From NCBI RefSeq assembly GCF_024124375.1, contig NZ_JAMXRZ010000027.1, forward strand, positions 1-39,852: 39,852 nt of DNA. Reading direction: 5' to 3'. Both the position numbers and the translations under genes were made by a program. Below, piece by piece: positions 6,556 to 13,124 of this stretch. Each line of letters starts with the position of its first letter. Positions within the stretch are counted from its first letter, which is position 1. The DNA comes from Klenkia sp. PcliD-1-E. Lineage in GTDB: Bacteria; Actinomycetota; Actinomycetes; Mycobacteriales; Geodermatophilaceae. A model generated the notes under the pieces. That model was given only the letters and a program-made list of their open reading frames with translations, searched no databases and was not told the origin of the DNA.

Positions 6556-7734
6556 ATGACCGCAGGACCCCTGGACGGCGTGCTCGTCGTCGACCTCACC
6601 CGCGCGCTGGCCGGCCCGCACGCCGGGATGATGCTCGGCGACCTCGGCGCCCGGGTGATCAAGGTGGAGAACCCCGGCAGCGGGGACGACACCCGCGGCT
6701 GGGGCCCGCCGTTCGTCGACCCGCCCCAGGGGGACAGGGAGTCCACCTACTTCCTGTCCACGAACAAGAACAAGGAGTCGATCACCCTCGACCTCAAGTC
6801 CGCCGAGGACAAGGCCGTCCTGACCGAGCTGATCAGGCGCGCCGACGTGCTGCTGGAGAACTTCCGGCCCGGCACCCTGGCCCGCCTGGGCTTCGGCACC
6901 GACGTCCTGGCCGAGCTGAACCCGCGGCTGGTCACCCTGGCCATCAGCGGGTTCGGCCACGACGGCCCCGAGGGCGGCCGCGCCGGCTACGACCAGATCG
7001 CCCAGGGCGAGGCCGGCCTGATGTCGCTGACCGGTTCCGGGCCCGACGACCCGCAGCGGGTCGGCGTCCCCATCGGGGACCTGCTGGCCGGCATGTACGG
7101 CGCCTACGGCGTGCTCGCCGCGCTGCTCGAGCGCGAGCGGACCGGGAAGGGCCAGGTCGTGCGGACGTCGCTGCTGGCCGCCGTCGTCGGCGTGCACGCC
7201 TTCCAGGGCACCGCGTGGACCGTGGGCGGGAAGGTCGGCCACGCGCAGGGCAACCACCACCCCTCGATCGCCCCCTACGGCCTGTTCCGGTGCGCCGACG
7301 GCGGCTCGGTGCAGCTGTCCTGCGGGTCGGAGTCGCTGTGGCGCAGGCTCTGCGCCGAGTTCGACCTGGCACCGGAGGGCCTGGACACCAACGCCGACCG
7401 GGTGGCCCGGCGCGGCGACGTCATCGAGCTGCTGGAGACCGCGTTCGCGCGGATCGATGCCGGGACGCTGCTCGCCCGGCTGTCCGCCGCCGGCGTCCCG
7501 GCCGGGAAGGTGCGCACGGTCGACGAGGTCTACGCCTGGGACCAGACGCTGTCCCAGGGCCTGCTCGTCGACGTGGACCACCAGACCCTCGGGACGGTCC
7601 AGCTCCCCGGCCCGCCGCTGCGGTTCTTCGCGCCGTCGGCCGACGGCGAGACCGAGACGACCCGCCGGGAGCACGCCGCTCCCCCGGTGCTCGGTGCCGA
7701 CGGCGACGCCATCCGGGCGTGGTTGCGGTCGTGA
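6556..7734 (+). CDS. CaiB/BaiF family (class III) CoA-transferase
   Basis: A 392-aa family III CoA-transferase, which moves CoA between a donor thioester and a carboxylic acid. The N-terminal GPLDGVLVVDLTRALAGPHA and LGDLGARVIKVENPGSGDDT (residues about 28-45), then NKNKESITLDLKS and RPGTLARLGFG, are family hallmarks. The catalytic nucleophile is expected to be Asp175 in VGVPIGDLLAGMYGAYG. ATG 6556 is preferred over ATG 6541 because GGAGGA lies 3 nt before it. The gene starts 15 bp after matC ends and overlaps the next gene by 4 bp. In this context it likely activates the imported dicarboxylate to its CoA ester, possibly with acetyl-CoA as donor. CaiB proteins vary widely in substrate, so this is inference. 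Confidence 0.92.
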   Translation: MTAGPLDGVLVVDLTRALAGPHAGMMLGDLGARVIKVENPGSGDDTRGWGPPFVDPPQGDRESTYFLSTNKNKESITLDLKSAEDKAVLTELIRRADVLLENFRPGTLARLGFGTDVLAELNPRLVTLAISGFGHDGPEGGRAGYDQIAQGEAGLMSLTGSGPDDPQRVGVPIGDLLAGMYGAYGVLAALLERERTGKGQVVRTSLLAAVVGVHAFQGTAWTVGGKVGHAQGNHHPSIAPYGLFRCADGGSVQLSCGSESLWRRLCAEFDLAPEGLDTNADRVARRGDVIELLETAFARIDAGTLLARLSAAGVPAGKVRTVDEVYAWDQTLSQGLLVDVDHQTLGTVQLPGPPLRFFAPSADGETETTRREHAAPPVLGADGDAIRAWLRS

Positions 7735-9257
7735 GCACCCGGATGGACGCCCGCACCCTGCGGGACCTCGTGCTGGACGCGGACTCGTGGATCTCCTGGG
7801 ACACCCCGATCGGCCCCCGCGACGTCGACGCGCAGTACGCCGCCGAGCTGGCCGCCGCGCAGGAGAGGTCGCGGCAGGACGAGGCGATCGTGACCGGGGA
7901 GGGCCTGCTGCGCGGGCGGCGCGTCGCCGTCGTCGCCGGGGAGTTCGGCTTCCTCGCCGGGTCGATCGGGGTGGCCACCGCCGAGCGGCTGATCCAGGCC
8001 ATCGAGCGGGCCACCGACGAGGGCCTGCCCCTGCTGGCCGCACCGGTCTCCGGTGGCACCCGGATGCAGGAGGGCACCGTCGCCTTCCTGCAGATGGTCG
8101 GCATCACCCAGGCCATCACCCGGCACAAGGACGCGGGCCTCCCCTACCTGGTGTACCTGCGGCACCCCACCTTCGGCGGCGTGCTCGCCTCGTGGGGGTC
8201 GTTGGGCCACGTGACCATCGCCGAGCCCGGCGCCTCCATCGGCTTCCTCGGCCCGCGGGTCTACGAGCAGCTGTACGGGGAGCGGTTCCCCGAGGGCGTG
8301 CAGACCGCCGAGCACCTGCACGAGCGGGGCGTGATCGACGCCGTCGTGCCGCACGAGCAGGTCGCCGACGTCGCCGACCGGGCGCTGCGGGTGCTCGCGG
8401 CCCGGTCCACGTGGCACCGCGACGCCCAGGTCGCCGGGCCGGTGGACGGCGACGGGACCGACGCCGACGACCCCGAGGACGGCCGCACCGCCTGGGACGT
8501 CGTCACCGCCTCCCGGCGCACCGACCGGCCCGGCGTCCGGCGGTTGCTGCGGGCCGCGGCCACCGACGTCGTCGCGCTCAACGGCACCGGCGCCGGCGAG
8601 GCCGACCCGGGCCTGCTGCTCGCGCTGGCCCGCTTCGGCGGGGCGCCCTGCGTGGTGCTCGGCCAGGACCGGCGCGGCCAGTCCCTGACCGCCCCGCTCG
8701 GCCCGGCCGCGCTGCGGGAAGCCCGCCGCGGCATGCGGCTGGCCGCCGAGCTCCGGCTGCCCCTGGTCACGCTCATCGACACCCCGGGAGCGGCGCTGTC
8801 CAAGGAGGCCGAGGAGGGCGGGCTGGCCGGGGAGATCGCCCGGTGCCTGGCCGACCTGGTGGTGCTGCGCGCGCCCACCATCGCCGTCCTGCTCGGCCAG
8901 GGCACCGGCGGCGGCGCGCTCGCCCTGGTGCCCGCCGACCGGGTGCTCGCCGCGGCCAACGGCTGGCTGGGCCCGTTGCCCCCGGAGGGCGCCTCGGCGA
9001 TCGTGCACCGGGACGTCGACCACGCCGACGTGATGGCCGCGCAGCAGGGCGTGCGGGCCACCGACCTGTGGCGCGCCGGCATCGTCGACCGGGTGGTGCC
9101 CGAGCGCCCCGACGCCGCCGACGAGCCGCAGGAGTTCTGCCAGCGGCTGGGCCGGGTGCTGGCCGAGGAGCTGGCCGGGCTGCTCGGCCGCGACGACGTC
9201 GAGCGGATGCGCAGCCGCACCGCGCGCTGGCGCCACCTGGGCCGCCGCGCCCGCTGA
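7731..9257 (+). CDS. accD3: AccD3-like fused carboxyltransferase (beta-alpha type)
   Basis: A 508-aa protein with two crotonase-fold carboxyltransferase halves, closely resembling M. tuberculosis AccD3 (Rv0904c) as I recall it. The beta-like half has TGEGLLRGRRVAVVAGEFGF (55-74), SGGTRMQEGTVAFLQMVGI (107-125) and HPTFGGVLASWGSLGH (145-160). The alpha-like half has IDTPGAALSKEAEEGGLAGE (349-368), GQGTGGGALAL (389-399) and GPLPPEGASAIV (414-425). The Cys4 zinc ribbon of bacterial AccD is absent, and there is no biotin carboxylase or biotin carrier gene here. The layout also equals MdcD plus MdcE of malonate decarboxylase. With MatC and a CoA-transferase upstream, decarboxylation of malonyl-CoA (or a related ester) is a plausible job. 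GTG 7731 gives a GTGA overlap with caiB; ATG 7743 is an alternative. Confidence 0.88.
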   Translation: MSTRMDARTLRDLVLDADSWISWDTPIGPRDVDAQYAAELAAAQERSRQDEAIVTGEGLLRGRRVAVVAGEFGFLAGSIGVATAERLIQAIERATDEGLPLLAAPVSGGTRMQEGTVAFLQMVGITQAITRHKDAGLPYLVYLRHPTFGGVLASWGSLGHVTIAEPGASIGFLGPRVYEQLYGERFPEGVQTAEHLHERGVIDAVVPHEQVADVADRALRVLAARSTWHRDAQVAGPVDGDGTDADDPEDGRTAWDVVTASRRTDRPGVRRLLRAAATDVVALNGTGAGEADPGLLLALARFGGAPCVVLGQDRRGQSLTAPLGPAALREARRGMRLAAELRLPLVTLIDTPGAALSKEAEEGGLAGEIARCLADLVVLRAPTIAVLLGQGTGGGALALVPADRVLAAANGWLGPLPPEGASAIVHRDVDHADVMAAQQGVRATDLWRAGIVDRVVPERPDAADEPQEFCQRLGRVLAEELAGLLGRDDVERMRSRTARWRHLGRRAR

Positions 9258-9289
9258 CCCCCCGCCCGCCGACGCCCGCCCGCCCGCCC

Positions 9290-9381
9290 GGCGTGGATCA
9301 GCTCCGACGACCAGCGTGCATCCTCAACCACCGACGTCGACGGTCGAGGACACACGGTGGTCGTCCCACCTGATCCACGCC
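9290..9381. repeat. 92-bp REP-like palindromic element
   Basis: The element starts GGCGTGGATCAG and ends CTGATCCACGCC, centred on CGACGTCG. The two 46-bp halves are reverse complements at most positions (internal pairs include GACGACCA/TGGTCGTC and TCCTC/GAGGA). It follows the accD3 stop and can act as a strong terminator. A truncated relative whose left arm is almost identical sits at 17013. Confidence 0.75.
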
Positions 9382-9407
9382 GCGGGGACGGCGGTCGGGA
9401 TGTCGGG

Positions 9408-9413
9408 CAGGAT
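9408..9413 (+). promoter_or_regulatory. Candidate -10 for a leaderless ATPase mRNA
   Basis: CAGGAT ends 6 nt before the GTG at 9420. The same hexamer recurs at the same spacing before other genes in this window (13113, 25562, 29034). Confidence 0.45.
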
Positions 9414-9419
9414 GCGCGC

Positions 9420-10148
9420 GTGGCCGACCGACCCGGGGTGCGACGCGTGCGCGCCGACCGCGCCGCCGACCCACCCCCCGCCGACGTCTGGCCGATGACC
9501 GTGCCCGCGGTCGCGCAGCTGTGGGCGGAGGGCCTGGACCTGGCGCCGGGGACCACCGTGCTGGTGGGCGAGAACGCGTCGGGCAAGTCCACGCTGGTCG
9601 AGGTGCTGGCGGCCGCCCTGGGTCTCAACCCGCAGGGCGGGTCCAGCGGGTCGCGGATGGCGGTCCGCCGGACCGAGCCCGAGGCCCTCCCGCTGGTCGT
9701 CGAGCGCTCCCCGGGTGCACCCCGCTGGTCCTACCTGCTGCGGGACGAGACCCTGCACGGCCTCTACTCCTACCTGGAGGACAACCGGGACCCCTTCGCG
9801 CCGCCCCGCGAGCCCTCGTTCCACGCCTTCAGCCACGGCGAGGCGTTCCTGTCGATCTTCGAGGACCGGCTGCGCGGGCCGGGGGTCTACCTGCTCGACG
9901 AGCCGGACGCCGCGCTGTCCTTCGCCGGGCAGCTGCGGCTGGTGGCCGGACTGCTGCAGCTGGCGGACCAGGGCGCCCAGCTCGTCGTCGCCACCCACTC
10001 ACCTCTCGTCGCGGCCCTCCCCGGCGCACGGATCCTGGAGGTCGGCCCGTGGGGCCTGCGCCCCACCCGGTGGGACGAGCTGGAGCTGACCGCGAACTGG
10101 CGGCAGTTCCTGGACCACCCGGAGGCCTTCCTGCGCCACCTGCGCTGA
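9420..10148 (+). CDS. SMC/ABC-like AAA ATPase
   Basis: A 242-aa single-domain nucleotide-binding protein of the predicted-ATPase (OLD/RecF/SMC-like) class. The Walker A is LVGENASGKSTLVE (about residues 51-64), with an ABC-signature-like FSHGEAFLSIF, a Walker B GVYLLDEPDAAL and a switch His in VATHSPLVAALPGARIL. There are no membrane helices and no long coiled coil. The conserved N-terminal WPMTVPAVAQLWAEGLDLAPG strand precedes the P-loop. GTG 9420 fits the CAGGAT hexamer 6 nt upstream; GTG 9450 (VRADRAAD) is an alternative. Its role is unknown. Such stand-alone ATPases are common in actinobacteria. It ends 3 bp from the convergent MarR gene. Confidence 0.82.
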   Translation: MADRPGVRRVRADRAADPPPADVWPMTVPAVAQLWAEGLDLAPGTTVLVGENASGKSTLVEVLAAALGLNPQGGSSGSRMAVRRTEPEALPLVVERSPGAPRWSYLLRDETLHGLYSYLEDNRDPFAPPREPSFHAFSHGEAFLSIFEDRLRGPGVYLLDEPDAALSFAGQLRLVAGLLQLADQGAQLVVATHSPLVAALPGARILEVGPWGLRPTRWDELELTANWRQFLDHPEAFLRHLR

Positions 10149-10151
10149 CGG

Positions 10152-10625
10152 TCAGCGCATGCGCAGCGTCGCGTCGGGGTCCAGGCCGTCGAGGACGGCG
10201 GCCAGGGCGCCGTGCAACGCGGCCGCCTGCTCGTCGGTGAGCACGTCGAACAGCGCCTGCCGGACGGCGGCCACGTGCCCCGGCGCCACCGAGCGGACGA
10301 CGTCCCACCCGTCCTCGAGCAGCACGCACACGTTGCCCCGGCCGTCCTCGGCGGCCCGCTCCCGGCGCACCCAGCCGCGCTCCTCGAGCCGGGCGACGGT
10401 GTGCGAGAGCCGGCTCTGGGACTGGTTGGACGTCCGGGCCAGCTCGCTCATCCGCAACCGCCTGCCGGGTGCCTCGGAGAGCATGGCGAGCACGACGTAG
10501 GCGGCGTGCGTCAGGCCCGCGTCGCGCTGCAGCTGGGCGTCCAGGGTGCGCGGCAGGAGCTCGCTGACCGACAGCCACAGCCGCCACGTCCGCTGCTGCT
10601 GGTCGGTCAGCCACGGCGATGCCAC
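10152..10625 (-). CDS. MarR family transcriptional regulator
   Basis: A 157-aa winged-helix regulator. LTHAAYVVLAMLSEAPGRRL leads into the recognition region RMSELARTSNQSQSRLSHTVARLEERGWVRRE (about residues 49-80), then the wing (GRGNVCVLLEDGW) and a C-terminal dimerisation helix. GTG 10625 is chosen because TACCGT lies exactly 7 nt upstream; ATG 10676 in the same frame would add 17 residues unlike the family. It is divergent from fmdB and convergent with the ATPase. The target is unknown. No obvious palindrome occurs in the 112-bp gap to fmdB. Confidence 0.9.
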   Translation of the reverse strand: MASPWLTDQQQRTWRLWLSVSELLPRTLDAQLQRDAGLTHAAYVVLAMLSEAPGRRLRMSELARTSNQSQSRLSHTVARLEERGWVRRERAAEDGRGNVCVLLEDGWDVVRSVAPGHVAAVRQALFDVLTDEQAAALHGALAAVLDGLDPDATLRMR

Positions 10626-10632
10626 GACCGGG

Positions 10633-10638
10633 ACGGTA
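10633..10638 (-). promoter_or_regulatory. -10 element of the MarR gene (leaderless)
   Basis: TACCGT on the minus strand, 7 nt before GTG 10625, is a canonical TANNNT. It places the transcript start at or next to the start codon. Confidence 0.55.
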
Positions 10639-10737
10639 AGGGGTGTCTCGTGGACGGCGCACCCGCGGTGGCGCATGATTGGCAGTCGCCGGGTCCGAGT
10701 GCCAGCCCGGTTCGCACCGACGGAGGAGCCCAGCACC

Positions 10738-11076
10738 GTGCCCACGTACCAGTACGCCTGCACCAACCCCGAGACCAAGCACCAGTTCGAGGTGGTCCAG
10801 TCGTTCACCGACCCGGCGGTCGAGACCTGCCCGGAGTGCGGGGCGCCGGTGCGCAAGGTCTACGGCTCGGTCGGCGTGGTGTTCAAGGGCTCGGGCTTCT
10901 ACCGCACCGACAGCCGCGACTCCGGGAAGAAGGCCTCGTCGAGCTCGTCGACGTCGGCCAAGGAGTCCTCCGGCAGCGGCGGGTCCACCGGGGAGAGCTC
11001 GTCCTCGTCCTCGACGAGCAGCACCTCGACCTCGAGCTCGTCCTCCAGCTCCTCGAGCAGCACGCCGTCGAGCTGA
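10738..11076 (+). CDS. FmdB/Ruc-like zinc-ribbon protein with Ser-rich tail
   Basis: A 112-aa protein with an N-terminal FmdB-type mini-domain (MPTYQYACTNPETKHQFEVV; VETCPECGAPVRKVYGSVGV; FKGSGFYRTDSR) and a disordered C-terminal tail of about 45 residues, almost all Ser/Thr/Gly. M. tuberculosis Rv0991c (Ruc), with the same layout next to fthC, is a redox-regulated chaperone whose four zinc-binding Cys act as the switch. Only three Cys are visible here: Cys8, Cys31 and Cys34. The second Cys of the first CxxC is replaced by Pro11, with His15 nearby. GTG 10738 follows a GGAGGA ribosome site. It is followed by the SAF gene and mscL in the same orientation. Confidence 0.88.
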   Translation: MPTYQYACTNPETKHQFEVVQSFTDPAVETCPECGAPVRKVYGSVGVVFKGSGFYRTDSRDSGKKASSSSSTSAKESSGSGGSTGESSSSSSTSSTSTSSSSSSSSSSTPSS

Positions 11077-11173
11077 CGTAGCAGACGGCGGACGCACACG
11101 CCGGTCGCCGTCCACACCCGGGACGCCCGTCCACAGCTCCACCGCGGCCGGACCGCCGCCGCCCGGGCGGCCC

Positions 11174-11179
11174 GACGAT
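11174..11179 (+). promoter_or_regulatory. Possible -10 for the SAF-domain gene
   Basis: GACGAT ends 6 nt before GTG 11186, matching the NANNNT spacing seen at other leaderless-looking starts here. This is weak evidence on its own. Confidence 0.3.
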
Positions 11180-11185
11180 CGGGTG

Positions 11186-11797
11186 GTGCCCCTCCCTCCG
11201 CTGCGCCGCCCCCGGCACCTCGCGCACACCGTCCGCCGGGTGGCCGCCGGGCTGCTGGCCCTGCTGGCCCTGGCGCTGGCCCTCCGGCCGGCCCCGTCGG
11301 CACCCGGCGCGCCGCCCACCGAGCGCGTCGTGGTCGCCGGCGCCGACCTGGCCGCGGGACGGTCGGTCTCCCCCGGCGACCTGGTGGTGGTCGACTGGCC
11401 GGCCGACCTGGTGCCCGACGGTGCGGCACGCGACCCGGCGGACCTCGCCGGCGCCCTGCTGGCCGCACCGCTGCGGCGGGGCGAACCGTTCACCGACGCC
11501 CGGCTGGTCGGGCCGGGTCTGTGGGCACGGGTCCCACCCGGTCAGGTGGCCGCGCCGGTGCGGCTGGCCGACCTCGCCGTCGCCGCCCTGCTCCGCGCAG
11601 GGGACCGGGTCGACGTGCTGGCCACGAGCGAGGACGGCACCACCCGGGTCGTCGCCGGGGACGCGCTGGTGCTGGCCGCACCGCCCGAGGGACCCGACCC
11701 CGGCCTGCTCGTGCTGGCCGTGGCGGAGACCACCGCGGCGGAGCTCGCAACCGCGGCCACGCAGGCCACCCTCAGCGCTACCCTCGGCCCGCCCTGA
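11186..11797 (+). CDS. SAF-domain membrane-anchored protein (CpaB/RcpC-like)
   Basis: About 203 aa. A basic N-terminus (PPLRRPRHLAHTVRR) precedes one membrane helix (VAAGLLALLALALAL), then a periplasmic SAF (antifreeze-like/flagellar FlgA-type) domain: TERVVVAGADLAAGRSVSPGDLVVVDWPADLVP with LAGALLAAPLRRGEPFTDARLV. The C-terminal part (LADLAVAALLRAGDRVDVLA; AGDALVLAAPP) resembles the RcpC/CpaB pilus-assembly region. No other pilus gene is present, so a pilus role is not supported. A SAF protein between fmdB and mscL is, as I recall, common in actinobacteria. GTG 11186 or 11183 are both possible starts. Confidence 0.8.
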   Translation: MPLPPLRRPRHLAHTVRRVAAGLLALLALALALRPAPSAPGAPPTERVVVAGADLAAGRSVSPGDLVVVDWPADLVPDGAARDPADLAGALLAAPLRRGEPFTDARLVGPGLWARVPPGQVAAPVRLADLAVAALLRAGDRVDVLATSEDGTTRVVAGDALVLAAPPEGPDPGLLVLAVAETTAAELATAATQATLSATLGPP

Positions 11798-11831
11798 CCA
11801 TGGGTGACCGTCGAGCGACCGGAGGATGGAC

Positions 11832-12269
11832 ATGATCAAGGGCTTCAAGGACTTCCTGCTCCGCGGGAACGTCGTCGACCTCGCGGTCGCGGTCGTGATC
11901 GGCGCCGCATTCACCGCCGTCGTCACCTCGTTCACCACGTCGTTCCTGGAGCCGCTGATCGGGCTCGTCGGCGGTGGCGGAGAGCTCGGCGGGAGCTTCG
12001 TCGTCGACGGCCAGGAGTTCACCTGGGCCGCCTTCGTCAACCAGGTGATCACGTTCGTGCTCACCGCAGCGGTCGTCTACTTCGTGGTGGTGCTGCCCAT
12101 GAAGAAGCTCGTCGAGCGGCGCCAGCGGGGTGAGGAGGCCGGCCCGGCCGCACCCACCCAGGTCGAGCTGCTCGTCGAGATCCGCGACCTGCTCCGCGCC
12201 CAGCAGGGCCAGGGCCCCGGCCACGACCCGTCGGGGCCCGGCACCACCAGCCTGCCCGGCCAGCTCTAG
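11832..12269 (+). CDS. mscL: Large-conductance mechanosensitive channel MscL
   Basis: A 145-aa homopentameric channel that releases solutes on hypo-osmotic shock. The N-terminal amphipathic helix MIKGFKDFLLRGNVVDLAVA runs into TM1 (VVIGAAFTAVVTSF, with the pore-lining Gly/Ala pattern), followed by the short periplasmic loop GGSFVVDGQEFTWAAFVNQ and TM2 (VITFVLTAAVVYFVVVLPM). The cytoplasmic C-terminal helix is ELLVEIRDLLRAQ. GGAGG at 11821-11825 lies 6 nt before ATG 11832, which makes that the start rather than ATG 11826. Its stop overlaps that of the convergent gene at a shared CTAG. Confidence 0.96.
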   Translation: MIKGFKDFLLRGNVVDLAVAVVIGAAFTAVVTSFTTSFLEPLIGLVGGGGELGGSFVVDGQEFTWAAFVNQVITFVLTAAVVYFVVVLPMKKLVERRQRGEEAGPAAPTQVELLVEIRDLLRAQQGQGPGHDPSGPGTTSLPGQL

Positions 12270-12505
12270 TCGCTGCCCCAGTGCGGCGGCCGGTCGGCGA
12301 GGTAGCGCTCGTCCTCGTCGGCCGGCTGCCGGTCACCCCACCCGGTGTCGGCGCCGGGCACCGGTTCCGCGGTCGGCTCGGGGCCGGCGGGGGCGCCCGT
12401 CCCCGGTGAGGTGGCACGGCGCCGTGGTCGCACCGACGGCGGCGCGGTGGGCTTGCGGTACCCACCGGCGCGGCCCGGCGGGTCCAGGTCGGGGTCCCTG
12501 CTCAT
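12266..12505 (-). CDS. Small hypothetical protein ending in RPPHWGSD
   Basis: A 79-aa, Pro/Arg/Asp-rich, probably disordered protein ending DERYLADRPPHWGSD. I recall similar (D/E)RPPHW tails in small uncharacterised actinobacterial proteins, but no function. It is supported as a real gene by a canonical TACCGT -10 exactly 7 nt before ATG 12505. Its stop TAG shares the CTAG tetranucleotide with the mscL stop (tail-to-tail overlap of 4 bp). Confidence 0.65.
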   Translation of the reverse strand: MSRDPDLDPPGRAGGYRKPTAPPSVRPRRRATSPGTGAPAGPEPTAEPVPGADTGWGDRQPADEDERYLADRPPHWGSD

Positions 12506-12512
12506 CCTGCCG

Positions 12513-12518
12513 ACGGTA
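12513..12518 (-). promoter_or_regulatory. -10 element of the 79-aa gene (leaderless)
   Basis: TACCGT on the minus strand, 7 nt before ATG 12505. It is the same hexamer and spacing as in front of the MarR gene. Confidence 0.5.
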
Positions 12519-12528
12519 GCCCCGCGGA

Positions 12529-13074
12529 TCAGCCGACCGGCTGGCCCAGCCCGTCGAGCACCTCGGCCCCGGGCAGGCCCGCCAGCACCGACCCCGGCAC
12601 CGCGAGCTTGCTACCCCGGGTGCCCGACCCGACCACCAGCAGCTCCCCCGCCGCCACCGCGGCGTCCACGAGCACCGGCCAGGACGGCGGCAGGCCCACC
12701 GGGGTGATGCCGCCGTAGGCCATGCCGCTCTCGGCGACCGCAACGTCCTGCGGGGCGAAGGAGGCCTTGCGGGCACCGAGGTGCCGCCGCACCAGCCCGT
12801 TGACGTCGGTGCGGGTGGTGGCCAGCACCAGGCAGGCGGCCAGCGTGGTCTCCCCGCCGCGGCGGGCGGCGACCACCACGCAGTTGGCCGAGGCCGCCGA
12901 CGGCACCCGGTACGCCTCGCCGAACGCGGCGGTGTCGGCGAGGTCGTCGTCGATCTCGGCCACCCACGCCGGGCCGGTCAGGGACGCGAGCGCGGCCGCC
13001 ACCGGGGCGGCGAGCAGGTCGGGGCGGTCGGCGGCGGGGACCCAGGCGAGCGTGCCCAGCTGCGGTGCGGTCAT
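12529..13074 (-). CDS. YbaK/EbsC-type aminoacyl-tRNA deacylase family protein
   Basis: A 181-aa YbaK/ProX-fold protein; family members hydrolyse mischarged aminoacyl-tRNAs in trans. Motifs include ANCVVVAARRGGETTLAACLVLAT, RHLGARKASFAPQDVAVAES and a C-terminal GMAYGGITPVGLPPSWPVLVDAA, where the family's GG-P-G loop binds the substrate. The Lys in GARKASFA corresponds to the conserved catalytic-site Lys. ATG 13074 follows a G-rich stretch (CGGGGG), and the gene is divergent from the VOC gene with a 50-bp gap. The amino-acid specificity cannot be read from sequence. Confidence 0.85.
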   Translation of the reverse strand: MTAPQLGTLAWVPAADRPDLLAAPVAAALASLTGPAWVAEIDDDLADTAAFGEAYRVPSAASANCVVVAARRGGETTLAACLVLATTRTDVNGLVRRHLGARKASFAPQDVAVAESGMAYGGITPVGLPPSWPVLVDAAVAAGELLVVGSGTRGSKLAVPGSVLAGLPGAEVLDGLGQPVG

Positions 13075-13112
13075 CCCCCGATCGTGCCCCAGCCGATCGG
13101 CGCGGACCCGGG

Positions 13113-13118
13113 CAGGAT
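13113..13118 (+). promoter_or_regulatory. Candidate -10 of the VOC gene (leaderless)
   Basis: CAGGAT ends 6 nt before GTG 13125. It lies in a GGGCAGGATG context, nearly identical to that before the ATPase start at 9420. Confidence 0.45.
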
Positions 13119-13124
13119 GTCGGC

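Noticed and set aside
5230-8043. 937-aa open frame on minus opposite the matC operon
   Set aside because: An antisense shadow caused by GC-rich codon bias. It is low-complexity and overlaps three clearly coding genes.
5151-9257. 1368-aa open frame on plus across matC, caiB and accD3
   Set aside because: Only its last part, in the accD3 frame, is coding. The rest is an Arg/Pro/Gly/His-rich shadow in a different frame of matC and caiB with no motif.
7731-9257. Biotin-dependent acyl-CoA carboxylase locus
   Set aside because: No biotin carboxylase, biotin carrier or epsilon subunit gene is nearby. The carboxyltransferase is paired with a CoA-transferase and a carrier instead.
10965-11070. Repetitive AGC/TCG tract that looks like a short tandem repeat
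   Set aside because: It encodes the Ser-rich tail of the FmdB/Ruc-like protein, which is normal for the family. It is not a CRISPR or a microsatellite insertion.
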